Origin: Lineus longissimus
Taxonomy: Eukaryota; Nemertea; Pilidiophora; Heteronemertea; Lineidae
Direction of reading: 5' to 3'
Assembly: GCF_910592395.1 (NCBI RefSeq)
Contig: NC_088308.1
Coordinates: 12,231,001 to 12,295,000, forward strand
DNA: 64,000 nt
Position 1 is the first letter of the stretch. The number at the start of each line of letters is the position of its first letter. Both the position numbers and the translations under genes were made by a program. The notes beneath the pieces are model-generated. The model saw only the letters and a list, made by a program, of their open reading frames with translations, had not been told where the DNA came from and did not search any database. Of this stretch, positions 51,022 to 61,940 are shown piece after piece.

Positions 51022-51077
51022 AGCTTATTCGTTCTTTGTCTATTTTTCTCAGACCCAAGATAAAACAAGAAAGGATT

Positions 51078-51761
51078 ATGCAACCACCAGAAGATACTTC
51101 TTCGAGACGACATTATCGTGATGAACGACCAAAGGTTGTGTGCATTCGAAAATCGCATTTAAATCGCAAAGGTTACAATAGTTTAGAAGAATGGCTAACA
51201 ATATCCAACCCACGTCATCTATATGTTGGACCTAATTATACTTATTACATCAAATTTCCTCAGCTTTTATCACGCTACGCTTCAGACCAACGCAAACAAG
51301 ATCGCCGTCGACACGCCGTTTGGATTGCTCAGAAATTTATGAACCCATTTCGGATCAATGATAAAATGACGAGATTGGAATCGCTTAGGAAGTACAGATC
51401 CTATGCTATAAAACATTTACTTCCCGATCTAAAAGAGTTGAAAGGGGCAAGCCTTGGTTGTTGGTGCGGAGAACAAGAGCAGTGTCATGCGAAAATTCTA
51501 CAAAAATTGTACATGCGATTCTGCAGACACAGTGGTGACAGGAGCGAGGACTACTATAGGACTATTTCCCACCCCCATCTTGAACCAAACATTTCTGATT
51601 GCGGAGAAAAAGAACGCTACATACCAACTTCATTTCCTTTTTACATTGTTTCCAACAGCAACTCCTCGGCTTGTGATCTTTTGTTGATATTAGGAACTAT
51701 TTCAACTTGGCAATTCAAAAACATATGGTTTGAATATCCTGTCGCCAGGCAATTAGATTGA
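51078..51761 (+). CDS. DUF4326-domain protein, copy 1
   Basis: The open frame with ATG at 51,078 carries the DUF4326 pattern: RHLYVGPN, FMNPFRINDKMTRLESLRKYR, then LKELKGASLGCWCGEQEQCH and ILQKL. DUF4326 proteins are small Cys/His proteins common in phages and large DNA viruses; their role is not known to me. About 80 further residues of unclear kind follow. Frame intact, unlike copy 2 at 54,245. Confidence 0.75.
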   Translation: MQPPEDTSSRRHYRDERPKVVCIRKSHLNRKGYNSLEEWLTISNPRHLYVGPNYTYYIKFPQLLSRYASDQRKQDRRRHAVWIAQKFMNPFRINDKMTRLESLRKYRSYAIKHLLPDLKELKGASLGCWCGEQEQCHAKILQKLYMRFCRHSGDRSEDYYRTISHPHLEPNISDCGEKERYIPTSFPFYIVSNSNSSACDLLLILGTISTWQFKNIWFEYPVARQLD

Positions 51762-52024
51762 AAACTGATTCTGTTTTTGATATAAATTTACTGCGCAGTA
51801 ACCTTAATTCATTCATCTCCTCTGCAAAACAATTGCTTTGGACTTCGCCTCGAACAGTCGACCTCAATAAGGAAAGCAAAAACAGTATTAATGTTTGGTG
51901 TAAAAACAATGCTATTTGGAATTTCCCATCGTCTGCCCGGGTTAATTCTAAAACAGAATTAGTTTTCTTCCAAATACATTTCGAAATTCGATTTAGTAGT
52001 TCAGCACTTATGCGCTGTTTATGA
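51758..52024 (+). CDS. Short ORF of unknown function in the viral block
   Basis: 88 residues starting MKTDSVFDINLLRSNLNSF, overlapping the end of the DUF4326 gene by 4 bases (ATGA-like junction style of compact viral genomes). No motif recognised. Confidence 0.35.
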   Translation: MKTDSVFDINLLRSNLNSFISSAKQLLWTSPRTVDLNKESKNSINVWCKNNAIWNFPSSARVNSKTELVFFQIHFEIRFSSSALMRCL

Positions 52025-52071
52025 ATCAGAAAGTGAGTTAGGTTTGCCCCGTTTATGATTGAGAAAGTGAA

Positions 52072-52482
52072 TTGCGAGATGCGAGACTGCCTACTAGGGG
52101 CACTACTGGATCAATAGGACTTGATCTCTACAGCGCTGAAAACAAAATTATTCCCGCTAATGAAAGGGACCTTATTGCCACTGGCCTACAGATATTACTC
52201 CCCAAGGGAACATATGACAGGATTGCGGCGAAGAGTGGATTAAGTTTCAATAATTTTTGTCATGTTGGCACGGGAGTAATAGATCCGGACTTTGCCGGCC
52301 CAATACAAATTTTGATATTCAATCTGAATGAAAATAAGGCCTTAGAAATTACAGAAGGACAGGAAATTGCTCAGCTCATCTGTGAACGTGCCGTCGCCCC
52401 TGAAATATGCGAATGCAATATGAGAATTGAATATTCCGGAACAAGAGGCGAAAAGGGTTTTGGTTCTACTGGCATTTTTTAA
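52072..52482 (+). CDS. dut: dUTPase
   Basis: The trimeric dUTPase motifs are present in order: GSIGLDLYSAE (1), AKSGLS (2), GTGVIDPDFAGPIQILIFN (3), GQEIAQLICER (4) and RGEKGFGSTG (5). The enzyme splits dUTP to dUMP, keeping uracil out of DNA; viruses carry it to replicate in resting cells. Motif 3 has the catalytic Asp but Phe where the usual substrate-binding Tyr stands, and Gly-Leu-Asp-Leu replaces GYDL/GFDL. No ATG opens this frame: the ATG at 52,055 is in another frame, so the start is lost or shifted. Confidence 0.85.
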   Translation: MRDARLPTRGTTGSIGLDLYSAENKIIPANERDLIATGLQILLPKGTYDRIAAKSGLSFNNFCHVGTGVIDPDFAGPIQILIFNLNENKALEITEGQEIAQLICERAVAPEICECNMRIEYSGTRGEKGFGSTGIF

Positions 52483-52510
52483 GAGAGTGGACTTATCGCA
52501 TGAAAAGACA

Positions 52511-52963
52511 ATGGCTATGATGGACCCCCCTCAACCTTCGGGAAACAAATTAAGTCGAATCAAAAAACAGACGCGTGGGCCTACCAATTGCGAAAAAATC
52601 TACAAATCGCTTGTTGCTTCTCATTTCTGCAATTGTCCCTATATCAGACAGAAGACACCTTTAGAGCTGATAAAAACATCTCGATGTGAATTCGTTTCTT
52701 ACCGGACAAAGACTAGCTGTCGCGTCTGTATGCCCAATCGTCCGTGCGTTTCACGCATTCTACAATCGGACATTGAGTGGGATGAGTCGGTTACAATTCG
52801 AGAGCCATGGCTAAGCCTCATTAAAACCTTCTTCGAACTAAAATCCGACTATTTTCATGAATTCGTTTCGAAGCAAATAGACTTTACTAGCAGAGTAGCA
52901 ATTTTAGATATAATCACGCATGATTCTGGTGAGCTGTCAACTAAGAGCTTCACTGAACAATAG
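52511..52963 (+). CDS. Unknown Cys-containing protein after dUTPase
   Basis: 150 residues from the ATG at 52,511, 28 bp after the dUTPase stop. Six Cys in the middle (HFCNCPY, RCEF, SCRVCMPNRPC) may bind zinc. No family recognised. Intact frame and close spacing on the same strand suggest a viral gene. Confidence 0.5.
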   Translation: MAMMDPPQPSGNKLSRIKKQTRGPTNCEKIYKSLVASHFCNCPYIRQKTPLELIKTSRCEFVSYRTKTSCRVCMPNRPCVSRILQSDIEWDESVTIREPWLSLIKTFFELKSDYFHEFVSKQIDFTSRVAILDIITHDSGELSTKSFTEQ

Positions 52964-53057
52964 TTTTCAAGACAAGCTTCTTGTTCAGAGATAAAAGCCT
53001 TGTGAAAACTACATGTAGCGCGCTGTTAGTCTACCTTCTGTCAAATAGATTGCGAAA

Positions 53058-54170
53058 ATGGCGTCTTTTCCACTGACATCCGAGTTCGAATTAGTGCTAC
53101 CCTCCAATACTCCAGTGGTAGAAGGGACCCCGGGAAATACGCCCGCACACTTCAGGATACAGCTGCCACGTCCATTAGATTTCAATCAAGCCGAGGGTGA
53201 ATATTTGGTCGCTTTATCGGAAATTCAATATCCAATCAGTCAGAATGAGAGCATCCAATTGAAACGGTGCTTGTTTCAGATTGCACAAGCAAATTTAGAC
53301 AGATTAGACGAGGCTCCTCGAATTTTCAATGCCTGTCGATCGGACGAGAATTATACGTCCCCACACATACGAACACTGGGGGATCTTCGAAAATATCTGA
53401 ATGAGATCAAACCACCGGAATGGGATGGTAAATTTACAGAAACGGCAAAGGGTTTAGTAGCTTTCACGCTTGGAGCCGGTGAAGCAATGATGATGGACAC
53501 CGCCTTGGCAAGTACCTTAGGATTCCAGAAGACAAAGTACTTTCATACGGATGGGAAACCCATCATCGATCATCAGCCTAGCAAGGCTCGAGTCGTTGGC
53601 AAGGATTCGGTTACGGCTGATTTTGGGACAGCTTCGTCTAGAACAACGGGGAACGAGAAACAAAGTGATAGGTCTAATGGTGAACCTATCTCTCGAAACG
53701 TTGAAGTTGAGGCACAACCGTTCCGCGCTGGGGACTTTGACACTGTAAATGAGTCTTCAGATGAGGCTGTCACAATGGACACCGATGAAGTGGATGGAGT
53801 CGATACATCACCCAGTGAGAAACCAGCAGAAGGCACACGATTCCGCGTGGTTGCGGAGAGAAAGTGTGACGTGAACGGATACGTTTCTTCCATGTTTATT
53901 TACAGTAATCTTTGTAGTCTCACTCTTACTGGTAATACCCTGACGCCTCTACTAAGGATGATTTCTTTGGGTGCCGATGTAAACAAGAAACAATTATACA
54001 CATCGCAGAGTTTCGATAATGGTTTGCGGTAGCGTCCGCTTGCTTCAAAATTCTTCCAGGAAATCGAGATTTTGCTTTGTGATCATTTAGGTGACTTGTT
54101 CTCGTTTGACTTCGGTTTCACTTGTGTAACACTGAAATTCAAGAGCGTGAAAAGTTTCCAGGGTGAATAG
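53058..54170 (+). pseudogene. F54H12.2-like virus-derived protein with internal TAG
   Basis: ATG at 53,058; starts FELVLPSNTP, then GNTPAHFRIQLPRPLDF and YLVALSEIQYP, the N-terminal pattern of a protein family found beside viral-type PolB genes in many invertebrate genomes (often named F54H12.2-like). The C-terminal pattern NGYVSSMFIYSNL and PLLRMI follows after a long charged insert (about 53,570-53,850). A TAG at 54,030-54,032 stops the frame, but the same frame goes on for 45 codons with the family's closing pattern (FFQEIEILLCDHLG, FDFGFTCVTLKF) to 54,170. So this is a nonsense mutation, or a readthrough stop. Probably a structural protein. Confidence 0.6.
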
Positions 54171-54244
54171 TTTATCAACATATTCCCCATGTGATGGAAT
54201 TGAATCCATCAAACTCAAGCAAGTTTGAGGGTGACATGTGAATC

Positions 54245-54819
54245 ATGAGCGAGAAGGAGACGCATTTTGTTGGAAGTCACGCAAATCAAGAAGAGGCATT
54301 ACTTTGTCCAATTTGCAATAAAGAAAGTGACGAGAGTTTGCATGAATTAGACACAAAAGCAAGAAAAAAGGAAAGGTCTCCTACATGGAAGGTCAACTCA
54401 AAACCACTTCAACTGCCAAGGCTACTCTGCATTCGCAAATCATAAATACACAATGGGATTTACTGACTTGAAAGAATGGATAGTGTATAATAAACATCAT
54501 TATTACATCGGACGGAATATAAGATATTATTTGCAGTCTTCGAAGACTTTATTGCAGAATGACAATCCAACGTGACAAAAACGTTTGGAACGTGCCATTT
54601 GGATCGCGGAAAAATTTCAGAATCCCTTTAGAATTAATTGGCGACAAGATGAACAGGGAAAAATCATTGAAGAAATACAGAGCGCATGTTAGGAAGAACC
54701 TCGTCCCTTATCTTTCGAAGTTGTCCGGATCAACTTTTGGCTGTTGGTGCGATCCGGACAAAGGAGAACGTTGTCATGGGCAAGAGTTACAAAAATTCTT
54801 TAGACAGTACCTACTGTGA
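54245..54819 (+). pseudogene. DUF4326-domain protein, copy 2, broken
   Basis: Three pieces: 54,245-54,445 (HFVGSHANQEEALLCPICNK, ends CIRKS then TAA), about 54,446-54,575 in another frame (GFTDLKEWIVYNKHHYYIGR), and 54,559-54,819 (NRIN-like stretch, EKSLKKYRAHVRKNLVPYL, GSTFGCWCDPDKGERCHGQ). Each piece matches copy 1 at 50,935-51,520 in order. One premature stop and at least two shifts. It shows a tandem duplication in the ancestral element. Confidence 0.7.
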
Positions 54820-54913
54820 GTGCAGTGACACTATTTTTAACCCTTTCCACTCAATGTCTATTTCTCAAATCCGCATGTGACACAAGCAAAGACTTCTTCT
54901 CGTTCAAACAAAC

Positions 54914-56345
54914 ATGGAGCTGAAGAGGCAATTTCGTAATGGACTCGGACAACTATGGAGATATTCACCAATTAGATATAAAAACGATTTACAGCTGTTT
55001 TTGGAAAGGGAGGCCAGACCACTTTTGAGGAAAAAACTAGCAGAACTTTCCTCCGGGAAACCGTTCAAATTTCACTTTGATGTGAAGGTGAAATTTTCCA
55101 AACTTGTGCCAAAGGATGTGGAAGATGGGGTGGAAAAAACAAACGAATATGAAACCAGACATACCGAACCAACATTTTCTACATTTACGAAGACAATATA
55201 CGTTTCGCATGAAATAAATGCAGCTTTGACAGGAGGTTTTGAAGAAATATTTACCAAATTTGACGCGTTTGTGTTTGAAGGAAGCGCGTGGACATTCGAA
55301 AGGGTGTTGTTACTTCAATTAACCTACGCTCAGTTCATTCCATTCACTGGAGGACATGATCATCCAATACTACCGGAAGAAATTCGTCGGAAACGGGCTG
55401 TTTGTCAAACACATGCCTCATATCCGGAAAACGATAAATGTTTTCTATACTGTATTGCACTTTTTGAGGCAAAGCTTCGCAAAAAAGAAGTCCGTGCTGT
55501 CCACTCTCTCAAACTTTGGGAACGAAGGACAGAATTCAATCTGACGAGTCTTTCTTTCCCTACCCCGATTCGACAAATCTCCCAATTTAAACGAAGTAAT
55601 AACCTTTCCATAAACGTCTATAGGTGGATTGGACATTCAAAAGCCACATCGTCTATTCCCTTGCAAGTTTTACATCTTTCAAAAAACAGAAAGACCATGT
55701 CAGAAAAAAGACAAATCGATTTATTGCTTTATGACGATCATTACTACCTGATAACGAATCTCAACCCATTGCTAACCCAAAGGAAGGATGGACGCAAGAG
55801 ATACATCTGTAGATCGTGCCTACTATCATTCACATGTTTGAAGAAGAAGCTAGCCCATGATCGTTGCTGTCTGGATGATGGTCAGGTGTACTCTTATCCA
55901 AAACAGGGAGAAACATTGAAATTTGACAATTTCAGAGCTATGATTCGCCACAGGCATGTAATATACTATGATTTCGAATGTATTCTTAAGGAAACTTCAC
56001 CAGGAAATATTTCGCACCTTCCGATAGCAGTGGCAGCAAAACGAATTTGCATCGAACGAAAATATGATTCAGCCTTATTCACATCCATCGGTGAAGACTG
56101 TGTTAAGAAGTTTTTGGAGTTTCTCAGATTACAAATTGATGAAACAGTGATAATTGACTTACATTATACCGATGCGACTTTCCACATGTCCGAAGCAGAT
56201 TGGAACAGGTTTCATGAGCAAAAAAACATGTGAAATGTGCGGTTGTCAGCTGAACAGTTCAACAGGTAAATGTGCGGATCATTGTCACCTGAGCCCAGAA
56301 AAGGGAATGCGATATGTCCTATGTCAACGCTGTAATTTAACATAC
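54914..56345 (+). pseudogene. Viral/Polinton-type DNA polymerase B, N-terminal third only
   Basis: 439 residues from the ATG at 54,914. Recognisable: GSAWTFERVLLLQL, FTGGHDHPILPEEIRRKRAV, ENDKCFLYCIALF, FPTPIRQISQFKRSN, INVYRW, IDLLLYDDHYYLITNLNPLL, two Cys pairs (CRSC), and the Exo I motif YYDFEC (about 55,965). This is the N-terminal arrangement of PolB proteins of Polinton/adintovirus-like elements. In a run of seven A near 56,220 the frame shifts; the next frame carries an endonuclease VII-like zinc/HNH piece (CEMCGC, ADHCHL, CQRCNL) and stops at 56,345. The polymerase palm is missing altogether. Confidence 0.75.
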
Positions 56346-57526
56346 TAGCATATACCCATGGAGCGGGCAAAGTTGAAATGTAATATACATTAGTTAAATG
56401 GGTACGATGATTGAGCTACATTAAATTTCTAACGTTACTGAAGTTTTATTACAGGTTAAACACGAAATTAACTGCATTTAGGGACTTATTGCTGCTATCT
56501 ACATGCAACCCCCAATAGATTGATTGGAGTACGCTATTTTGCACAATGCATTGAGACCAGTGACAGCAGGTCCTGTTCCAAATGGCAGGCGGTATTTGCA
56601 CCACGCCACCACGGGCACCACGCGACCACCACGCCACCACGCGAACAGGCGGAGCGATCATAATGACGATATCAAAATAGCAGTCGATTCATTGGATCAT
56701 AATTTCTTGGAACAATTATAGATGGCGTTGGCTGCTATCCTAGCTTCTCTGATGCCCGTTCTTGGGATTATTGGAATAAAGGCGTACGCCAACTACGGAA
56801 ATACGTACTGAATTACCGTTGAGTAACTAGACCTACTCCAACTGACGACTGACCTGCAAAAACCATACGAGTACGAGTGGGTTATATAGTCGATCTCCCT
56901 TTAAAGGGGTGGCCGTTCGTTTGGGTGGGGTGGGTTGGGGGGGGGGAGGAGTTAGATTTATCACTCACTCGAACACGTGTGCATAGTTTCAACATACTGT
57001 TGTGTGAGAGACCCTTATTGGCGACTGTGTGTAACTTTATCTTGCCTACCTAGCTGTTGCCTATAGTTTCCCATTAAAGGGGGACTATGTAGGAGCAGGG
57101 GGTCAAATTGGCCAACTTTAGCTGACTTATAAACAGAGTAAGGGCATTAGGTCTTATTTGATTCATCACTGAATGTATCCCTGTTACAGGCGTGACTAGG
57201 TTAGGACAAACTGTGAGAGGTGAGAGACTCACTGGCTACTTTGTGTAACTTTATGTTGCCTACCAAGATGCTGCCTATAGTGCCCCTTTAATGGACAAGT
57301 CTCTGTACAACACGAATTCGCAATAATAGGTCTCCGATCTATACTTTCTCCGCAGTGACAGTATTGTGATAACAATAATGGTGTGATAAGATCTCTCATG
57401 ACAAACGGTTGGACACGGATGTATAGCGGCTTAATAATAGCCCTGCTTTTTGCGAATGCCATTAACAAGTAATAAATACTCGTAAATCCCGTCAGGCAAC
57501 AACGCAGTATACCAACATGCCATCTA
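56346..57526. other. Non-coding, inverted gag scrap and short repeats
   Basis: 56,575-56,672 is an inverted copy (with few changes) of 57,572-57,671, which is the end of the gypsy gag; so a gag scrap sits here in opposite orientation. 57,020-57,084 and 57,236-57,290 are diverged direct repeats (GTGTAACTTTAT(C/G)TTGCCTACC). A G run lies at 56,937-56,950. No gene seen. Confidence 0.55.
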
Positions 57527-58635
57527 TAATTGGTAGGTGTAACCACAACTCTCAAGTGTCTGTGGTCTGATGGTCTGTTTTGATATCGTCACTATGATCG
57601 CTCCGCCTGTTCGCGTGGTGGCGTGGTGGTCGCGTGGTGCCCGTGGTGGCGTGGTGCAAATACCGCCTGCCTGATAGTTGTAGCTTGGTTGACGTGGTCG
57701 TTGAAATCTGGTATTCGCTGCTCGGGCTGCTGGTGGGATGAAGTCGGAGTGGAGCTCTCCTAGGGCGACTTGAACTTGGAATCGGTGGCAATGACGCCAG
57801 AAATGACCAGTGCGGCTGCAAAAATGACAGGGGTAGCTTTCACGGGATCGTGGACGGCTTGGAGACTGAGACCGTTTTCTCTGCCTGTGGGTGTATTGTC
57901 ATCGCTTCGAGACGGGCGGCTGGATCGTGGATATGGCGATGAGGGTCTTGGGCTGCGTGGTGCATCTGTGTCTTGGCTTTGAAAAGCTGCCTGGGCCTGC
58001 GGTGGCGAAGCCTTATCCATCTTCAGGTCTTCCAACTTGGACAGGATCGCATGGAGGACGTGGTCCGTGGCACTGGCGGTGTGAACTTCGTCCGCTGCTG
58101 TGGAGAAATGTACGCGCTGTGGCGTGATGTCAAGGAACCTCTGCGCACATTCGGCGATGGCGTTCGAATCATTGTCAGCATCGATTGCCATGATAACAGC
58201 TTTCTGACAATCAGGAGGCAAGGTTGTTAGAAGTTTGTTCTTAATCTGGTTGTCGTCATAGCCAATGCGGAGTGCAGCCAGCCTAATTTTACTTAGGTGC
58301 TGTTGCGCGGTCTGGTTTGCGGTGTAAGTAATGGATTCAAACTGCTGTACATTGGCAAAGTGGGAGTGCGTAGGGGAAAACCTACTCAGAAATTGTGCCT
58401 TGAGGTCAGGCAAGTCCTCAAATTCTTGGTCTTCGGCCCAAAGGCGAGCATGTTTAGAGAGGCGACACTTGAGAAGGCGCACAACATTGTTCAGCGCATC
58501 GTCATCACCCGGTTCATGCAGGTTATGCGCCTGAAGATAGTCATGGAATGACAGCCACCAAGATGTGGCGAGTTCATGGCTTAATACTTCACCATCAAAG
58601 TATGGAGGCAATAAATCAGTGGGGTGCAACGCCAT
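57527..58635 (-). pseudogene. gag: Gypsy-type gag with CCHC knuckle, frameshifted, pol missing
   Basis: From the ATG at 58,635 a gag capsid of about 270 residues: LPPYFDGEVLSHELATSWWL, WAEDQEFEDLPDLKAQFLSRF, TYTANQTAQQHLSKI and NKLLTTLPPDC are typical. The knuckle CHFCSRTGHFWRHC (C-x2-C-x4-H-x4-C, 57,788-57,829) lies in the next frame, so one base was gained or lost near 57,830; that frame goes on to a stop near 57,527. No protease, RT or LTR is recognised near it. It is a relic. Confidence 0.75.
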
Positions 58636-59450
58636 TTTGGTCTATGTTGTTAAGCTATGATCATGGGAAAAAAGAAAATTCTCTATTGAAGGATGGGGGT
58701 GATGATACTGTTCAGTTGGCTGGAAGAAAAATGCTGAAATGGCGGTGAAAAGTTAGTTACAGCGGGATGTTGCATGTACTGGAATGGGCAGAAAAGTTAG
58801 TTACAATACATTGCAATGGCGAGGGGCTAAGGGGCTGTCTTGGTGAACTGAAAACAGGGCAAGAAATTTTATCACAGCATGGTAATGATAAGGCAAATCA
58901 ACAATCACATGTAAGTCTAAGGAAGAGTTGACCCATAGTCTCTGCTGGAATGTCACTTGGTGATGTCACGATAACTAACAGTCGGCAAAGTTTTGAATGA
59001 AGATGAAGAAACACACACAGTCTTGAACACGGAGGAGACACAGTCTTGGATGAAGAGTACGAGGAGACACAGTTGTGGATGATGATCACGAGGAGACACA
59101 CGTCTTGGATGATGATCACGAGAAAACAGACGAAGTCATGGAGAATACTTGCGACTGGCATATCATGGTACGTGTACACATCAGGGTCAGCTGATAGACA
59201 GATAGTGACGGCTGTCAAAACGATTTCACAGTGTCTCAGAACGGGGATCACAAAGTTGAATCCACGGCGGTGAAACACATTTGCGTGCAGATTTGCACAG
59301 GAATTAGTCACAGTAGAGCCAATCAGAGGCGGCGATCACAATCACGTGGTCCTGTGACGTACAACAATCCATCGAGCAAGGCGCTCAATATGGCGTCAGG
59401 AAATCGACACGACCAGTTTCCAAAATGATGAGTTCGGGACGAAATTGGTG
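58636..59450. other. Region upstream of the gag relic
   Basis: Should hold leader and LTR of the gypsy element; none could be fixed. Contains AAAAGTTAGTTACA twice (58,748 and 58,792) and a three-copy 29-bp tandem repeat with AGGAGACACA (59,033-59,121). Confidence 0.45.
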
Positions 59451-59453
59451 TTA

Positions 59454-60584
59454 GGCCATTCAACATAAATTACTTGTTTATCATCACCGCCCGCCCCGAC
59501 ATTTAGGTCCCGTGCCGATTATTTTGATATTCGATATATCAAATATCAAGGTACCGTCCGCTCCAAGTTGTGCCCTCAACTTCCAACTCAGATTCAAACA
59601 ACCTACCGCCCTAATTTTACCTGACCCGGTGGCCTGTTGATAATTGATATCCATTTCCCCGTTCTGGCCATCACACATGTGGTATTAGTTACGACTAAAC
59701 AAATCCAGAGACGCAGCATGCAGCCAGCCGATGCTGAAAAAATGTCTCAATACCTCAGTACAGGTGACACCAGTCTCGCTCAACGGCAATGAATTATTTT
59801 CATTCAAAGTGAATTGTCAGCACACAAAAGAATTATTGACTCAGTGAGACTACACTCGGGGAGATTTTGGAACCAATACTTTCTCAACCTCATACCTGCG
59901 TGGGAAAATGCGTATAGGCCTACCAGTTATTTTTATATTGCCGATGAGCCTGGAATCGAGATGAATAAACGCATGTGTTTTTATTTCTTGCTCAACGCAT
60001 GAATGTTTGACCAAAGCTTACACACTATGTGGTGTATGAGGAGAATGTTTTCAATGGGTGAGACTTGGGGCCATGCTGCTTGCTGTCACTTTGCATGCTT
60101 GTGTCAGATATACATGGATTTGTACGGTACATACATGTAAAATGTCAGGGGAATAAATCATCAGCAGATCATGGTGACCAGGATATAAAAAAGAAACAGC
60201 TGTTGATGTCCATACAAGTTTTGTAATTAAACTTTAATTTGTATTCTCCTGTCCTTATTTTATCTATCCATTTTGGAATTTGATCACTGTATACATTTTT
60301 AGGCCTCCCTGACACATCTGTTGTACTGATTATAACTTGACATGGCTTATACATACATTTGTAATATGTCAGTCCAAAAATTATCAAATATCGAATATCA
60401 AAGCCCCTCCCAATGGAATACATTGCCAAGTTCATGACCGAAAAATATCAAATACCAAATATCAAAGGCCCTCCCCATCAAACATTGGCGCCAAACAAAA
60501 TATCAAATATCAATATCAAAGGGCCTCCCCTCCAAATATCGTGAGGTGGAGTGATGATAAACAAGTAATTTATTTTGAATGGCC
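59454..60584. mobile_element. Harbinger-like non-autonomous element with TTA duplication
   Basis: Terminal inverted repeats of 34 bp with one mismatch (59,454-59,487 and 60,551-60,584, starting GGCCATTCAA) are flanked by TTA on both sides (59,451-59,453 and 60,585-60,587). A TTA/TAA target and GG-starting ends fit PIF/Harbinger. AATATCAAATATCAA words lie just inside both ends (59,526-59,552; five or more in 60,375-60,520), like subterminal transposase sites. No transposase gene in the 1.1 kb. Confidence 0.8.
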
Positions 60585-60587
60585 TTA

Positions 60588-61940
60588 TACAACCTGGCGG
60601 CTTGTTGAAGTTGAAAATCGGTTCTACAGTAGATAGTAGGCCGTTATATGATGTTCCGCTTGAATTTATGTGCCATTAGAGGGTGATTCTAAGGCATCTA
60701 GAATGATGGAATATCCGAAAGTCGGAAGATAGCACGTGCGAGAGGAAAGTCCCGATCGGAGAAAAGTTATTATCGTATCCGTGTCGAAAAGCCGGTTCTC
60801 CACCATGTCATGTTGGGATCGTACATCATAAATGGAGCTGACGAATCACATTCTTTTATATAGTTTATTCACCACAAGAATCCTAACAGCGGTGCACTTC
60901 ACGGCAAAGGTTGGATGACCAGCAAGATAACTCCGAAACTCAAGGGAAACTCAAGCGTGGCCTATACAGACGGAGGTCCGCGCACTTCTGATGGCTTGAC
61001 CCAGTTTATACATTGACCAGCATCCTTCCACGTGGTCACGTGACGGAGGGTCCTAATGCTGAGGCTCCTCATGGAGGGGTCTAAACTATACATAACAAGA
61101 GTGCCGTTTGAAACAACAGTGCGTCATCGTTTTCTTCAACGCATTTCCAGTAGGCCCGAAGGGAAACTCGGCCCTTTTCATCAAATTTGGTATCTCATGA
61201 CAACGGAGGTGTCCTCTTTGAGAATCCAGTCAGACCTTTTGCACATATTACAAAGAAATGCCTTGACTACCTGAAAATACAATCTGTTCGGCATTCCCAA
61301 GGTCAGTTTTGCTTGCAGCGCGAATGCAAAATGACCAGTTGAGCTTAAAGGGGTACCTGTTTTAAGTGCAGTTTCCGCCAAATGTGAACACTGCAGTGGC
61401 ACAAGGCATGAATTGCCTTGCCCAAGGACTAAACAATGCTTCTATATGATATATGTTAAATATATGAATAGCTTGATGCTTTCCGGATAAGAAGTAGCGA
61501 TTCTACAAGAGACCCGACCAGAAGCTGTACCGGCCAAGAGGATCAATCCTCGACACACTCCACTCATCCATTGATGGTGCCACTACCACCGTATCCGAAT
61601 TCGAGAGCAGCCGGAAGACGAACCACAGTTGTGCCGATCCCCTTAACCGTTGATGGGTGACACTCCAAGCCATCTGGATTAGTTTGTCTGGTAAGAATTG
61701 CCATTGCCCATTGGTTCCGATTATCGTAATTGCACGTAGACATTTAATAGTTTATACAGCCTTCGCCAAAACAGAGACAAGACGAACTGCCAACGACGAT
61801 ACCCAGGTTGACCAATCAATGAGATACACAAGATCACAAATTCTTAAAAGCCCATTAGAAATGTGTCAAGACGATTGAATTACCCCTGGGCCACAAGATA
61901 TAGACAAGAGACTTTACCCAGATCTCACCCCAGATAGTAG
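60588..61940. other. Non-coding, nothing certain
   Basis: Short ORFs without motif. GGCATGAATTGCCTTGCCCAAGG at about 61,405-61,427 is a word found in some animal SINE-like repeats, but no promoter boxes for RNA polymerase III were found near it. Confidence 0.4.

Noticed and set aside
61405-61427. SINE with GAATTGCCTTGCCCAAGG
   Set aside because: Only one short word matches; no polymerase III boxes, tail or duplication could be found.
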